The notes under the pieces are model-generated. The model was given only the letters and a program-made list of their open reading frames with translations, was not told where the DNA came from and made no database searches. The position numbers were made by a program, and so were the translations under genes. Shown here piece by piece: positions 13,825-26,689 of a DNA stretch of 52,500 bases; positions within the stretch are counted from its first letter, which is position 1; every line of letters begins with the position of its first letter. Source of the DNA: Chrysomallon squamiferum (lineage: Eukaryota; Mollusca; Gastropoda; Neomphalida; Peltospiridae); assembly GCA_012295275.1 (NCBI GenBank), contig CM022669.1:7534989-7587488 (forward strand). Reading direction: 5' to 3'.

Positions 13825-14065
13825 AAAATAAATTTCCACTTTCTCGAGTTGGTTTTGCAGCATACGACTGAGCCCCTTTAAGAGTCCGATCCTAGCATTC
13901 ACGTCCAGTCCGAGGCAGATCCTGAAGACAACGCAGTGGCAACGCCATAGCGTGACTGCACAGTCGTACACGATGCAAGCAAATGATGCCAATATGGCGA
14001 GCTTGTTCTTATTGATCTGTCATTTCAAAATCAATAGGCCAAGTTGTATGTGTGTGTAAAACTTA
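13825..14065. other. Exon-like GC-balanced island, both strands open
   Basis: About 190 bp are open on both strands. On the plus strand a TTTCTCGAGTTGGTTTTGCAG tract could be an acceptor at 13860. On the minus strand the frame encodes a Cys-rich hydrophobic stretch (LAILASFACIVYDCAVTLW). Neither side has a matching donor or partner exon that I could find, so it is left unresolved. Confidence 0.25.
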
Positions 14066-14162
14066 TCTGATAGCGAGTTATTGCATCACTAGAACAACTT
14101 TCTCAGAATTGAGATAGTATCGATTCTATTGACTGTGTTAAGTGATGATGCATAGGTTACTG

Positions 14163-14164
<2 letters not shown>

Positions 14165-14204
<40 letters not shown>
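14165..14204. repeat. Poly-T tract (about 40)
   Basis: This is one of the longest T runs in the window. Confidence 0.95.
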
Positions 14205-14732
14205 CCTTCGCGTTCCTTTTCCATGATGACTGTTTTTATCTCTGAGATTTGTAGAGTGAAACAGTAATACGCTGTGTGCGAGTTTCAAACAGATAATAAA
14301 ATGTTTTACGATGTTAAGTATTTCTCTGAATGGATTTGCTGTTATAAAAATGCTATCTTGTTGTTGCTGATGCTTTTAGAATGCTTTCGTATTATAGAAA
14401 AATGGTTTAAAAGTCATCCTGTTGCAGTGAAAGGCTTAGAATGTTTCAAACTGGCGTTATACACTTAGTGATGTACATGCGTGAGAGAGGAAGACAGACA
14501 AACAGACAGACAGACAAAAGGACGAGGAGAAAGAGACAGAGAGGCAGGGAAAGAGGGACGAAGAAAGGAAATGAAGGAGAGAAAAGGAAATGGAAAGAGA
14601 GATGGAGAAAGGGAGTGAAGAACAGTGAGAAAGAATTAGAAAGGGAACTGAAGAACTCAGTATATTCCCGCAATTAATTTAACTCTGTGATTTTTATTTT
14701 TTATTTTATTTGGTTATTGTTTTTGTAATTTT

Positions 14733-14872
<140 letters not shown>

Positions 14873-15597
14873 ATTATTTATATTTGCACTAGGCTATATC
14901 ATTATTATTAAACAAAACATAATACATATATGCGAGGTTAATGAACAGAAGCTACATACTGATACAGAAAATCTCTCCTCGGTAGATAATAATAAAGTTA
15001 TAATGAAAATGAGTGAGAGGTGAAAGGTAGATAAATGTTGGTGATTGTGAGCGAGCAAGACAGAGAGAGACACAGAAAGAGAGAAAAAGACAGACAGACA
15101 GACAAACAGAAAGAGACAAAGAGAAAGGAGAGGGAGAGATCGAAAGAGAAAGCGAGAGGTAGGTAGGAAAGAAGAAGGAAGGACAGAAAGTGAGAATAGG
15201 AAAACACGAAGAACGGAAATGCAGGAAGATAATGTAATTATAGTTGTTGTACATTCATTCACTTAGACGTGAGATGACAGAGCTCTGAGTGTTCCTAGAG
15301 ACAAAGAACCGAGAGGAAACGAGCGTCATTACCCGTCCAAGAGAGAAACCACGTCAGGAAATAACCGAGAAAGAGATTTGCAGTCTCGTCGGCATCTGCA
15401 GATCACTGAGAGGGAGAAATCAAAGAAACAAGCAAATAAGCAGGCTTAATGATATTCCAAATCACAGGTTTAATTACTAGCACTAACTAACTAGCTCTTG
15501 TTTTTACCGATTTCATCTAAGACAGGAATTGCAGTGGGTGGGTGGGGGAAGACAAGAAGTTTACAGTCATGTTTTACGATGCGAGATTTTCAAAAAG

Positions 15598-15850
15598 GTA
15601 TTAGTATTAGTTGTAATTGTAGTAGTGATGGTGGTAGTAATAGTAGTTGTAATAATAGCAGTAGTAGTAGCAGCAACAGTAGTAGTCGTGGTAGTAGTAG
15701 TACTTACAATAAGTAGTTTAGCAACAGAAGTAGAATAAGTTGCAGCTGTAGTAGAAAAAGTAGTATTAGTAGTAGAAATATTAGTTGAAGTAATAGGGGT
15801 AATATGGGATGGTAGTAGCAGCGAAGCATTGTTGATGGTGGTGGTATATA
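15598..15850. repeat. Degenerate (GTA)n/(GTR)n trinucleotide region
   Basis: GTA, GTT and GCA triplets dominate. The Val-, Ser- or Thr-rich frames on both strands follow from this composition. Confidence 0.9.
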
Positions 15851-16199
15851 TGAGCAGTTTTAACGTGAGAGACACAAAGCCAAAGAGAGACAAAAAGAAA
15901 GACAGAAAGACAGACAGACTTATATGGATTTATAGACAAATAAACGAATTAACAATATCGTTTATGATATTACTTTATGTTTGCAGTGGGAACTAATCTA
16001 TCATATTTCAGCTATTAAATTACGTAATAAAATCAATATATCTTACTTAGTCACGTGATCCAGGTTTCAAAGTAAAATGAGTAATCAATCATTATGTTTA
16101 TAACTTAATAGGGTTACTAAAACTCTTCATTATATTAATTAAATCACAGGTCATGTGTCTGCGTTAATTTTTGTCTGCCTAAGAAATAATACTCTGAAC

Positions 16200-16660
16200 A
16201 GAATCAAAATGGCGGATCCACTGTAGTATGTGGTGTAGGTAGAAAAGAATTACTCTTTAAATTCTATTTTATTTATTTTAATATCAATACGGAATACTGT
16301 AAACACCCTCACGATTTTTGAATATTAGATCTGCCTCTACGCCTGGAAATTTAATGGGGTAAAAAGGAAACTGATATTAATTAATTACAACTTTCCGTTG
16401 TTAAGAATTCGTGAGGCAAATGAAAGAAAGGAAATGATTTCTGATATATTTACTAATCTGTACTGTCTATTCAAATGGTTTCTCTTCCAAAATCAATACC
16501 CACAAGAAAAAAAACAACAAAATATCGTTATCAGAGCAATTAGGCGCTTTTCACTTTGAATTTCCCATCATTTCACAATAAATTCGATGATTGCCGAAGA
16601 TGTACGATTAAAGAACCGGAAGTGTGCGCCATTGATATGGCTCCATTAGGACGCGGTTCA
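16200..16660. promoter_or_regulatory. Island with YY1 and ETS sites
   Basis: CAAAATGGCGG (16205-16215) matches the YY1 consensus. CCGGAAGTG (16616-16624), a full ETS/GABP site, is followed directly by TGCGCCATTG (YY1-like, reverse). This is promoter-like wording with no gene recognised nearby. Confidence 0.35.
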
Positions 16661-16902
16661 TTTCAAAGCGAAAAAAAAAAAATCTGTTAACATCTTGAGA
16701 TTTGAATATGCAAAAAAAAATGTAATGGTTGAATATATGTGTACGAGAGGTTTTTGAAAAGATTTCTAAGTAGTTTTGTCACGAATTTGTGTTAAATTAG
16801 TTTAGTTTTGAGAGCTGGAAATAAATCTTGTTATGATTTCATCAGAAAATGCATATTTTCTTAATAATTGAAAAGTTTGTTTTTATATATTATATTATGA
16901 GT

Positions 16903-16919
16903 AGTATTATTATTATTAT

Positions 16920-16955
<36 letters not shown>

Positions 16956-16967
16956 AAGTAGTAGTAT
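16903..16967. repeat. (ATT)n(AGT)n trinucleotide repeat
   Basis: A short ATT run passes into about 16 AGT units. Confidence 0.95.
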
Positions 16968-17235
16968 TTTAACAAACCATGTATTATAATTGCTCGTTTG
17001 TCATTCCGAATAATTCACCAACCCCAAAAAGGGATATTTTGAATTTAAAGTTAAACATTCAGACGAAGAAAAAATTCTACAACAGCACAAACAATAACCT
17101 CTTCAAAATCTCTAATTTTTTTTTTTATTTTATTATTATTATTATTGTTATTAATTTTCATGCGAGTTTTACATGCTTAAAAAAGTAAAGCAAACACAGA
17201 TACAAAGAAATAGGTACTCAAGTTAGCTAATGGAA

Positions 17236-17349
<114 letters not shown>

Positions 17350-17589
17350 AATTAAAATACTTACATATGTGCAGTCTGATGTAATGAATGTTTTGAGAGA
17401 GAGAGTTTGTGTGTGTCAATCGAAAAGATCTGTAGAAACGATCATACAGAGAAAAATAAAGCCGACAAATCGAGAGTGCAACTTTGCAGAGAATGAAATG
17501 CATCATAAATAATAAAAAAAAAACAGAAAAGGGTTTGAAAAAATATTTTTGTAAAAATAATTGAAACATCTTTTAAAATATTTCTTGGA

Positions 17590-17990
17590 TCAGTCACTAT
17601 CGGAATCAGAATCTCAGATTTTCAATATTTAACCGTATGATTTTGTAATCTCCCTCGAGATGTAACTTGCCGATTGGTCACATCTGCCACAATAACAGTA
17701 AACTTTAGCCAATTAGATTTGAAGCCAGTCGATAATTTTTGGCGCATAATTGTTCATAACCGTTAATAGAGTTATCTTCCCCTGATTGTCGATTAACGGA
17801 TAAATACTTCATTTCGCCCGCGTCTGCCTTTTATTACTTAATGTCGAAACTGATTGCACGTGCACGTGTTTGGCGACTTTAGCCGGACCTGTCATAATGA
17901 AACGAACTGGCCATGTGACCTCCAAGAGACCCGGATGAGAGTGAAAATGACAAAAGAGATTAGTGGTCAGTGTTATTTACGAGGAGGCTG
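17590..17990. promoter_or_regulatory. Island with double CACGTG and CCAAT boxes
   Basis: CACGTGCACGTG (17857-17868) is two abutting E-boxes. GATTGGTC (about 17671) and GCCAATTAG (about 17708) are opposed CCAAT words, and several ATTAAC/TAATAG words follow. Enhancer or promoter function is inferred. Confidence 0.33.
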
Positions 17991-18188
17991 AAAACCAAAT
18001 TGTTTTCGTTAAGAGGGGAGGAGGGTTATCCGTAACAGCCCTTTTATAATTATTTTGAACTTTGGATATGATACAGAGAGAGAGAGAGAGAGAGGGAGAT
18101 GTGGCGACTGACTGGTTTAGTTTTTTAGATACACAGAAAGAAAGACAAATAAATAAAGATGGAAATGAATATATATTATATATACCGG

Positions 18189-18191
<3 letters not shown>

Positions 18192-18228
<37 letters not shown>

Positions 18229-18300
18229 ATGTGTATTGTTGTTGTTGTTTGTTTGTTTAGGGTTTTGTTGTTGTTGTTGTGGTGTTTTGGTGGTGTTTTT
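18192..18300. repeat. (GT)n followed by (GTT)n
   Basis: A GT tract (18192-18227) is followed by GTT/GTTT-rich sequence. Confidence 0.93.
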
Positions 18301-18779
18301 TTCCTCCACAAGAGGAATGGTAAATTTACTTCGTTATGTTGTTGCCTTTTTCCTTTTATTTATTTTCCAGTTAATCTACTTACACAGAACAATTTTTTTT
18401 TTTTTAAATTAGCAACTAAAAACTACGAAAACTATATCAGCGAAGGACGCAGTGCAATAAAATGATGTTATGTTGTTGATTCAGTTTAATTCAAATCATT
18501 ATAAGAAGTGCTAAATGCAATTTAAAAAAAAAAAAAAAAGAGAATAAAATACGCCAACGTCAACAAAGAAAAAAAGTGGCATTATAAATCCGTCTGAACA
18601 CAAAATCATTTATTAAAAAATAGTATGAGTATTTATTTCAATAATTCAAGCTCAGTTTGCTAACTAAATTAATCTGTTAACAAATTAAATAAAATTACAA
18701 TGCTAAACACAGCTATTAACTGACATCATGAAATCTCACACAAGTGAGAGAAACTGTTATTTGTTGCTTTCACGAAAAA

Positions 18780-19290
18780 TAAAGTCAGAAACTCCGCAAA
18801 TCCGCCTTTCGTGATACATCTTCATTTTGCTTGATCGTCAAGCTTCGTCGTTTGTCGTAAAGCCTCCGATAACCAAATTGACGATGATTGACGGAAATTC
18901 CTCCAAATCTCGTAGAGCACCGCATACGATACCGCGGCAATAAAACAGTTGTTTGACGGAAACCAGTGGCGTTTATTGTGATAACGTTGTTGAGCGTGAA
19001 ATCAATTAGAAAACGTGTTGATAAATATTGACAAGGTGTAACGCAATATGGCGTTGATTCGCCGTTGGCGTTGATAAAGCGAACACTTCACTTTTCTATC
19101 GGGTTATTTGTTACAGTATAAATACCAAAGCCTACACTCGTGGTCTTAAGGTCGCGACGCTAAACAAGTCGCTGGGAAAAACGTTTCTAATAACTCGTTT
19201 GATTGAGCTCACATTCTCCTCTCTTTGAAATAAACTGTACAGTCTTGTCGCCCTCTGACCGCTCTTCGTTTTTTTTTTATGTTTCTTTTC
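18780..19290. other. Complex island rich in TTGACG, TGATTGAC and TTTATTG words
   Basis: About 500 bp of non-repetitive sequence contains TGATTGACGG (Pbx-like), GTTTATTGTGATAAC (Cdx/Hox-like) and AATATGGCG (YY1-like). No coding frame of note. Confidence 0.3.
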
Positions 19291-19481
19291 TAAATTCATT
19301 GATTCGTCCTTGTCTTAAGGGCGACATTTTTGAAAAATATTAAATTTGTAAACATGAAGTGTAATAAATAAATTATTAGTTGTCTCTGATGTCTGCCTAT
19401 TGTTAATTTTTTTTTTTATTTTTTTTTTTATTTTTTTATTTATATACTCTTTTTTTAATGTCTTTCTATATTGTTTATTGT

Positions 19482-19486
<5 letters not shown>

Positions 19487-19574
<88 letters not shown>
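19487..19574. repeat. (CT)n microsatellite
   Basis: This is a pure CT tract of about 44 units. It is the inverse complement of the GA arrays 340 bp further right. Confidence 0.97.
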
Positions 19575-19575
<1 letters not shown>

Positions 19576-19890
19576 AATATAATTTTGACTGTGCTTAGAT
19601 GCTTATTTAAACATGGATAAACAGGCAAGACAATGCAAATTCTGGCACAGCACTAAATTGATGTTTTTATCTGCATTGTTTTGTCACAAAGACTACATGT
19701 TAATCACTTTCTAATTGCTAGTACAGTGACGTACATTACATCTGCAAACAATGGGTTATTGTTATATGTGCAGTCATAGTCACTTAACAGCTGTGGTTTA
19801 ATAAAGTGACAAAGTGAAGAGATAAATACTTTGACAACCGAATTAGTGCATGCTAATTAGTTATATTCTACAATATGTTAGTTAAACAAA

Positions 19891-20215
<325 letters not shown>

Positions 20216-20624
20216 CTGTTATAGAAAGGGGGAAAGGAAATTAAGTAAATTTATTACATAATGAAAAAATTAAAATTATCATTATCGAAATCTAAAAGCA
20301 CAAAACCGGTAAAATAAAACTCGGTCGAAAAGAATATAATTTTTAAAAGCGCAGAAACAAGATAACAGTAATGTGAAAATAATGACATGATTCTAAGTCA
20401 ATTAGCAGTTTCTATAAATGCTGGAAACAATCTCGAGTTTCTGGTGGTTTTAAAAGCTCGACAGTGGAGAGTTGTCGATATAATAATGAGCTCAGATTAA
20501 CTAGGTTAATACAGACATTACAGAAAGTAAAATAAGAAAGATTTTTTTGTTGTTTCATTACAATTTTTTTTTTTTTTTTCCTTTCACAGATGAAATATTT
20601 TAAAGGAACTAAAACTGTAATAAA

Positions 20625-20815
20625 ACCAAGTAGTAGTAGTAGTAATAATAATAATTTAATAATAAAACTGCTCACTGATACTAATAGTAACATAATAAAT
20701 TGTAATAGCAGTGGTATATGTAGTAACAACAATAGTGGTGGTGATAGTGTTGATGGTACTACAAGTAGTAATAGTTGAATGATGATGATGTTGTTGATAT
20801 GAATGATGATGATGA
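20625..20815. repeat. Degenerate AGT/AAT/GAT trinucleotide region
   Basis: Triplet-periodic low-complexity sequence; the Ser/Asn-rich frame is a repeat translation. Confidence 0.85.
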
Positions 20816-20929
20816 ATTTGGGGCGGTTATTAAAAGAATGAAACGAAGACGGTAATCAACAGTTTTATATGTAATTTTTTAATTATTTTTTTTTTTTTTT
20901 TTTTTTTTTTTTGCTTTTGCTAATTTTGT

Positions 20930-22470
20930 AATAAACCCAAACTCAACATATCAACATTTAGCAACAACAGCAAAAATTAACGTTATAATTATATCTGACA
21001 CCGTTGTACCGTCAGGAAAAAAAACCCATAATCCACATATTAGCAAACCACTAACCGTTAAACGAAACAACGCATTTGATCTCTTAATAATAACAGATTT
21101 CTATCAAAACCCACACGTTATGTTTTTACACCCAGTAACACCTAACATCAAAACAGTTCTAGGTATCGTTAGACAAATATTCATTTCACAAAGCACTGGC
21201 GTGCTTGTGGTGAGGGGCCAGTCCAGATTTAATGGCCGGGCAGGCAAGAACCAAAATTACTGACAAATTGAGAACGTTTATTACATTTGTCGTCAGTCGT
21301 CCGAGACCTCCATAAATGAATTAATTATCTCAGGAGATTATGTTCAGGTGGCCTTTTAAAAAAACCACTATTAATAATTTATAATTCACCAAATAAAGGT
21401 TTACGCTGTTGATATGATCAGCTTACGGTGTTGTGTATGCCATGTTTGCCCATGTATTAAAATAATTGGCGAACGTTGGCGGTTTGATGCCTTTAACATG
21501 TATGATACAGCTCAAGAGATCCGTGATTTAAATTACCATCGATTTCATATAGTTTAATTTTATTACACATTGTATAAAGTAGTTGAATATGTTGGTTTTT
21601 TTTTTTCCGCAATGCTTTGTACAGGATAAATAATTATGCTTCAAAATGAAGCATGACTAATTTTGACTAATTTTGTGAGAAGGAATGACGTCATGTCGTT
21701 GATATTCTATCGCATATTCTCTTATCATTCGGAGAAACATTACGAATACTGAAAGGACGTTCTGTCTTCTTTTTTTAAAACAGCAGTTATTCATCATTCA
21801 AGCTCGAAAACGTTTTTTCTACAATGCATCAAAGTTGTAACATTGTCTTATAGACAAAAGGTAAATAAATAGAGACAGACACACACCCACAAACAGAGTT
21901 ATACGCAGATATACAAATATACAACTGTATCGGTGTATTAATAGGTATAATAAACAGATAGACAGAGAAAGTAATATTAAAATAGATATATGTTCAAAGT
22001 CCTAATAGATATGATGTTAGCTAGAGGATTAATAATGAATTAAATATAAAGTGAAATTACTATTTTCTGTTTGCGACTCTCTCGAGTGATTAGTGATATG
22101 TACATTTCCTTTTGTTTCGTGTACCAAGTTCACTGTGATCTGGAAAAAGATTCTGAAAATTATTAACAGCTGACTAATTGTTGTTGAAGCCAGAGTTTAG
22201 CAATTTGATCAAAACAAGAAGAGAAATTTAGTTCAGGGTTAGAGTTGTTTTATATCTGTTTTCACTTCTTTTACGTCGAATGTTCTGTGAGCTTTTTATA
22301 TCGTTTTGGGACATTTTGGCTTAAAAAAAAAATATTTTTTTTTTAGTTGTTTGTGTGTTGAGAAGGTGATGCTACACGACAAAACATTTTCCTAATTTTA
22401 ATTATGTCGAAAGCGTAATTATGAGAATTCCAAATGAAAAATGTTTTCGTAATATTTGAAGAAAGGTGTT
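20930..22470. other. Intergenic; complex island at about 21185-21540
   Basis: The island (GGCGTGCTTGTGG .. TGTTTGCCCATG) is GC-balanced and non-repetitive; the rest is AT-rich with no gene seen. Confidence 0.3.
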
Positions 22471-22477
22471 TGTGTTT

Positions 22478-22535
22478 GAGTGTCTGTGTGTGTGTGTGTC
22501 TGTATGTGTGTGTTTGTGTATGTGTGTGTGTGTGT

Positions 22536-22574
<39 letters not shown>

Positions 22575-22584
22575 TGTGTGTTTA
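22478..22584. repeat. (GT)n imperfect microsatellite
   Basis: GT units are interrupted by occasional A and T substitutions. Confidence 0.95.
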
Positions 22585-23705
22585 GAATATTACAATAAAT
22601 ATTTAAAAAAAACTTACCTGTGTATCATTATGGATAGCAATGAAACTGCCGTACTTTCCAAAAACTGCAGCAGGTCTGAATGATTGTCATAAATTTTCTC
22701 CGCTTACACAAATCTTTCTTAGTCAGTTACAATTTTTTGAAGGTGGAATCACAAAATAAAGGTAAAACTGTTTACATCTCTTGAACACTGTCTTTGTATT
22801 TATACTGAAAATTGGCAGTCACTGAATAACGATACAATATTCTTTTTGAATGAACATTCAGACCATCTGTTCACAACTAACGACAGAACCTGTTGAATGC
22901 TTTCACAAGTAAATTTAAAAGAATTAAAGCAAATAAAAGTAAAGTTAGTTATAATTAGCAGTTGTTAACTAAATACTTTCATATAATTAACTGCTAACAT
23001 AGTGGCGAAGAGTAACAATAAATTATGGTGATCGTCTTGCTTTGTAAATTTAAACAAATGAATAACTGCAAAACTATTTATAGTTATTGCTTGTGGACTC
23101 TCTTCTTAGTCATGAACAGATTAAAAAGTCATTTCTGTTGTTAGGAAATACTGTATCCATACATTACTATATTTGAGCAATAATATCCAACTGAAAATGC
23201 TCTGTTACCGTTTACAAAATCAAAAAAATATATATATATGTATATATATGTTCTAATCTAAAAAAAAAAAGAACAAGAAAGAGATTAATTCCAAATAATA
23301 ATGACGAACTGTTCAAACATCGATCCTCGCCATGAAAGGAACACAGGTATCTAGAATACACACCAATCCGAACGTCCACTACAACATCAAACACATCCGT
23401 GAATCGCTCACGTCGTAAATCATGCACATGGCCGTCGAAGTAATACGGACACAGCCGAAGCGATCTCTTTTGTCGTGAGTGCGCATTTGTCACGTGTGAT
23501 ATTCCTTATTGGCTTCGCATGACGCGATTGCCTGCACTGGTGGTCACGATACTTAACGAATCGATTCACGGCTAAATAACGGCATTATCTGGTCCGGCGT
23601 TCAGGGTGTCAGACTCCTCGAACAGCGCGTGCTGGTTCGTCGTTTAGCTCTGTCCATCATCCGTTTAATGGCTGTAAGACTTCTTTAAGAACGCAACCAC
23701 AGTTT
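22585..23705. other. Intergenic; complex island at about 23300-23700
   Basis: The 23300-23700 part is GC-balanced, includes CACGTG (about 23491) and AATCGATTCACGG. A 93-codon minus frame across it (23212-23493) uses AT-repeat sequence for its C-terminus and is not convincing. Confidence 0.3.
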
Positions 23706-24010
23706 TTGGAATATTTATTTATTTATTTATTTATTTATTTTATAAAATCATGGTCATGTTTATCAGTCATCATTACATTGATTTTTATTTTTTTATTATT
23801 AATTAGTCATCGTCATTTGTTTGTTTTTTTGTTGTTTTTTTCATTTAGTTTTAATTGTATTATTATTTTGTTTCATAACCGATTGACTTTAGTTATTAAT
23901 TTAAATTTACTTTATTTTTCTTCAGCGATTTCTTTATTTAAACTTTTTTTTTTCAGATTTAATTAATTTATTTATTAATTTAATTTATTTTAATTTTATT
24001 ATTATTAATT
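23706..24010. repeat. (ATTT)n and T-rich low-complexity block
   Basis: An ATTT run (23711-23740) is followed by AT-rich sequence with TTTATT words. No gene is seen. Confidence 0.85.
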
Positions 24011-24601
24011 TTTTTACGTTGTCTTTACATTTAGTTCAAAAATGTGTTTAAAGAATTAACTAAATCAAAGTTGTTTACTTTGTATGTACGTAAATGTATG
24101 TTCAGATTTGCTAACTGGAATGTTCCAAACTCATCAACATAGGACAAACTGCATTATGCAGAAAAATAAATAAATCAATGTTTTTACTGCTAAAAGTTTT
24201 ATTATTTATATTTTCTCTCTTTTTTTTCTCTTTTTTTTAGGAGTCATACGTTAGTTTATACGCTGACAAGTTCTCAAATATGTATCAGAAACGCACTTTT
24301 TAAAACTAAAGTTCATGCTAACAAGCACTACAACATTTTAATGTTTCGCTGTTTACGACGACATATAATTGTTGATTATATGTGTTGATAAATAAACTCC
24401 CACCGACGTACATTTATTTGTTGTATCTAATTAGGTAATGACTTATAATTATAGTATGTACTGCAGTGCAGAGTAATTAGTTAATCACGAAAGTAATTAT
24501 TAAAACTTAGAGTTGTAAGTTCTCTGTTTAATTTATCTGTCAGAATTACACATGCGCACAAACACACACTCACAGTCTCAGTCTCGTTTTAAATATTTAT
24601 T

Positions 24602-24603
<2 letters not shown>

Positions 24604-24665
<62 letters not shown>
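24604..24665. repeat. (CT)n microsatellite
   Basis: A CT tract of about 30 units, followed by a pyrimidine-rich stretch to about 24830. Confidence 0.96.
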
Positions 24666-24672
<7 letters not shown>

Positions 24673-25281
24673 ACCCTCGATTTATCATTCTGCCTTTTTT
24701 CTGATTTCTGTTTTTCCCTTTTCTTGCTTTACTCTTAATGACTTCTATCTATCTCTTATTTTATTATAATTATTTTCTTACTCCATTTTTCTTTTTTCAT
24801 TCTTTCTTCTCTCTTTCTCTCATGTTCTCTGACTTTGTTTATCTTATTCTTTTACCTTTTTATTCTCTTTGTATTTGAAAATTTATCAACAATACTTCTT
24901 TATGCAGAATTATTTGCAAAAATTAATACCCAATCTGTGTGCGTGTGTTTGCTTACGCACGTGTGCGCGCATGAAGATAGGAATATGCTGCAATCGATGA
25001 CTTACGACGTGAAGTTACGATTCACAAAATGAAATTATTTAAATCTGTCATTTAACAAAAGAAATACGAAACGAGTGTCAGTTAATCATTCTGAAAGTGG
25101 GTTTTAAAACAAATAATAATAATTGTGATAAAAGTGAATTATTCACATAATTGAATTTTTGTTTCACTCTCGAGAAAAGACAGCTGAGAATGCTATTAAT
25201 TTAGTTGTTGCACAAGAGAAACATTTTCAAAATAATCAACATTTGTTGTTTTATTTTATTTTGTTTCATAACGGAGGTGTG

Positions 25282-25285
25282 TGTC

Positions 25286-25329
<44 letters not shown>

Positions 25330-25450
25330 TTATTTATTTTATTTTAGTTTATTTTATTTTATTATATTTTATTTTTATTTTACTTTACTTATCTATTTTT
25401 ATATTAAATACTGTTGTTGCTGTTTCTTTTTTTTTTTTTTTTTTTTTTTC
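25282..25450. repeat. (TTTA)n plus poly-T
   Basis: About 12 TTTA units pass into TTTTA-rich sequence and a T run at 25427-25450. Confidence 0.95.
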
Positions 25451-25589
25451 CGTTATCTATTTAGTGATCGAAATTTCTAACTCTGAAAAACAAAGATGAA
25501 TAAACAAACAAATAACATGAAGAAAAACAACTAAATGAAAAAAAAAAAAAAAACAACAAAACAACAACAACAAAACAAAGAACAAGAAC

Positions 25590-26047
25590 AAAAGAAATAC
25601 AAACGGAAATGACGTCTCCAGTTTCACTGACAACAATAAAAGCCCACTTAAATGGGAGCTGTTCGTGGTTTCGGGGTAAGACAATTTTTAATCAAGGTAA
25701 TTTGTCTTATAATTTCCAGTCGCACCAACCTAACAACAAGTTTCATTGAAAAATCTCACGAACTCGTGTTTCCAAATATGTACCATTCATATCCTTGAAT
25801 CCCTCTCGTGCTAGGAAGCATAAAGAAAAGTCAACGGTGAAACCATATAAAAAAAAAAAGAACGCAGTTCTAGCGACGTCTAAGATGGTTGGCTACCAAA
25901 GGCCAATGTTGCCACGGGCTGAGCGGCGAAAATTCGATAAAATTTACTCATTACTCGAGAACATTTATCATTATAAGACATTATATGACGCTTCGCAATA
26001 TCATTTGTATAAAAGGGTTATTTTGACGATTTCCAAAATGCTTCTTC

Positions 26048-26082
<35 letters not shown>

Positions 26083-26370
26083 CAACAACTCTCAGACGAG
26101 CTTTCCATTAACTCGGTGGAAATCAGGCTGAAGAAATTGAATGCTTTTGACACGATGTTCAATATATTAATGATGGCAACGCGTTGCGGCTTGAACTGTC
26201 AGCCCATTTCAATAATCGTGGAACGGCCGATCTGTCAAATTGCCGTCAATTTGTTTGATTATGGATAGGTGAACAATTATTGGCTACATGCAGTCTATGA
26301 AATGTCAATGGGCTTGCGCCATTTTCCGTGGTAGCACAGCGATGTAATTGTTATAGCATCCGGCTTTTTT
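25590..26370. other. Complex island interrupted by poly-A; 157-codon frame not supported
   Basis: Two GC-balanced halves (25600-26040 and 26095-26335) flank a T-then-A run. The plus frame at 25795-26268 reads through the A run as poly-Lys and has no recognisable domain. GCGCCATTTT (26316-26325) is YY1/PHO-like, and GTTGCCA near 25908 resembles half an X-box. Confidence 0.3.
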
Positions 26371-26546
26371 TTTATTTTTTTTTTATAAAGAACAGAGTTT
26401 GTATTAGTGTAGACAGTTTGCTTCAAGTGCGGTGTGTTTTAGGTTCAGTTCGTGGTAGTTTCATTTATATCCGGTTCTGTGAATGTAAACGCGTGATTGT
26501 TTGCAACGTACATGTGATTTGTATGGCAGTTTATGTTTGTATTATG

Positions 26547-26554
26547 AGTGTGTC

Positions 26555-26612
<58 letters not shown>

Positions 26613-26623
26613 TGTGTGTGTGT

Positions 26624-26662
<39 letters not shown>

Positions 26663-26680
26663 TATATCTGTGTGTGTGCG
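26547..26680. repeat. (GT)n imperfect microsatellite
   Basis: More than 55 GT units with a few A and C interruptions. It abuts the 25-bp minisatellite. Confidence 0.96.
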
Positions 26681-26689
26681 CGTAGATTA

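Noticed and set aside
25795-26268. 157-codon plus-strand open frame
   Set aside because: It reads through a poly-A run as poly-Lys, has no recognisable domain and no splice context; kept only as a complex island.
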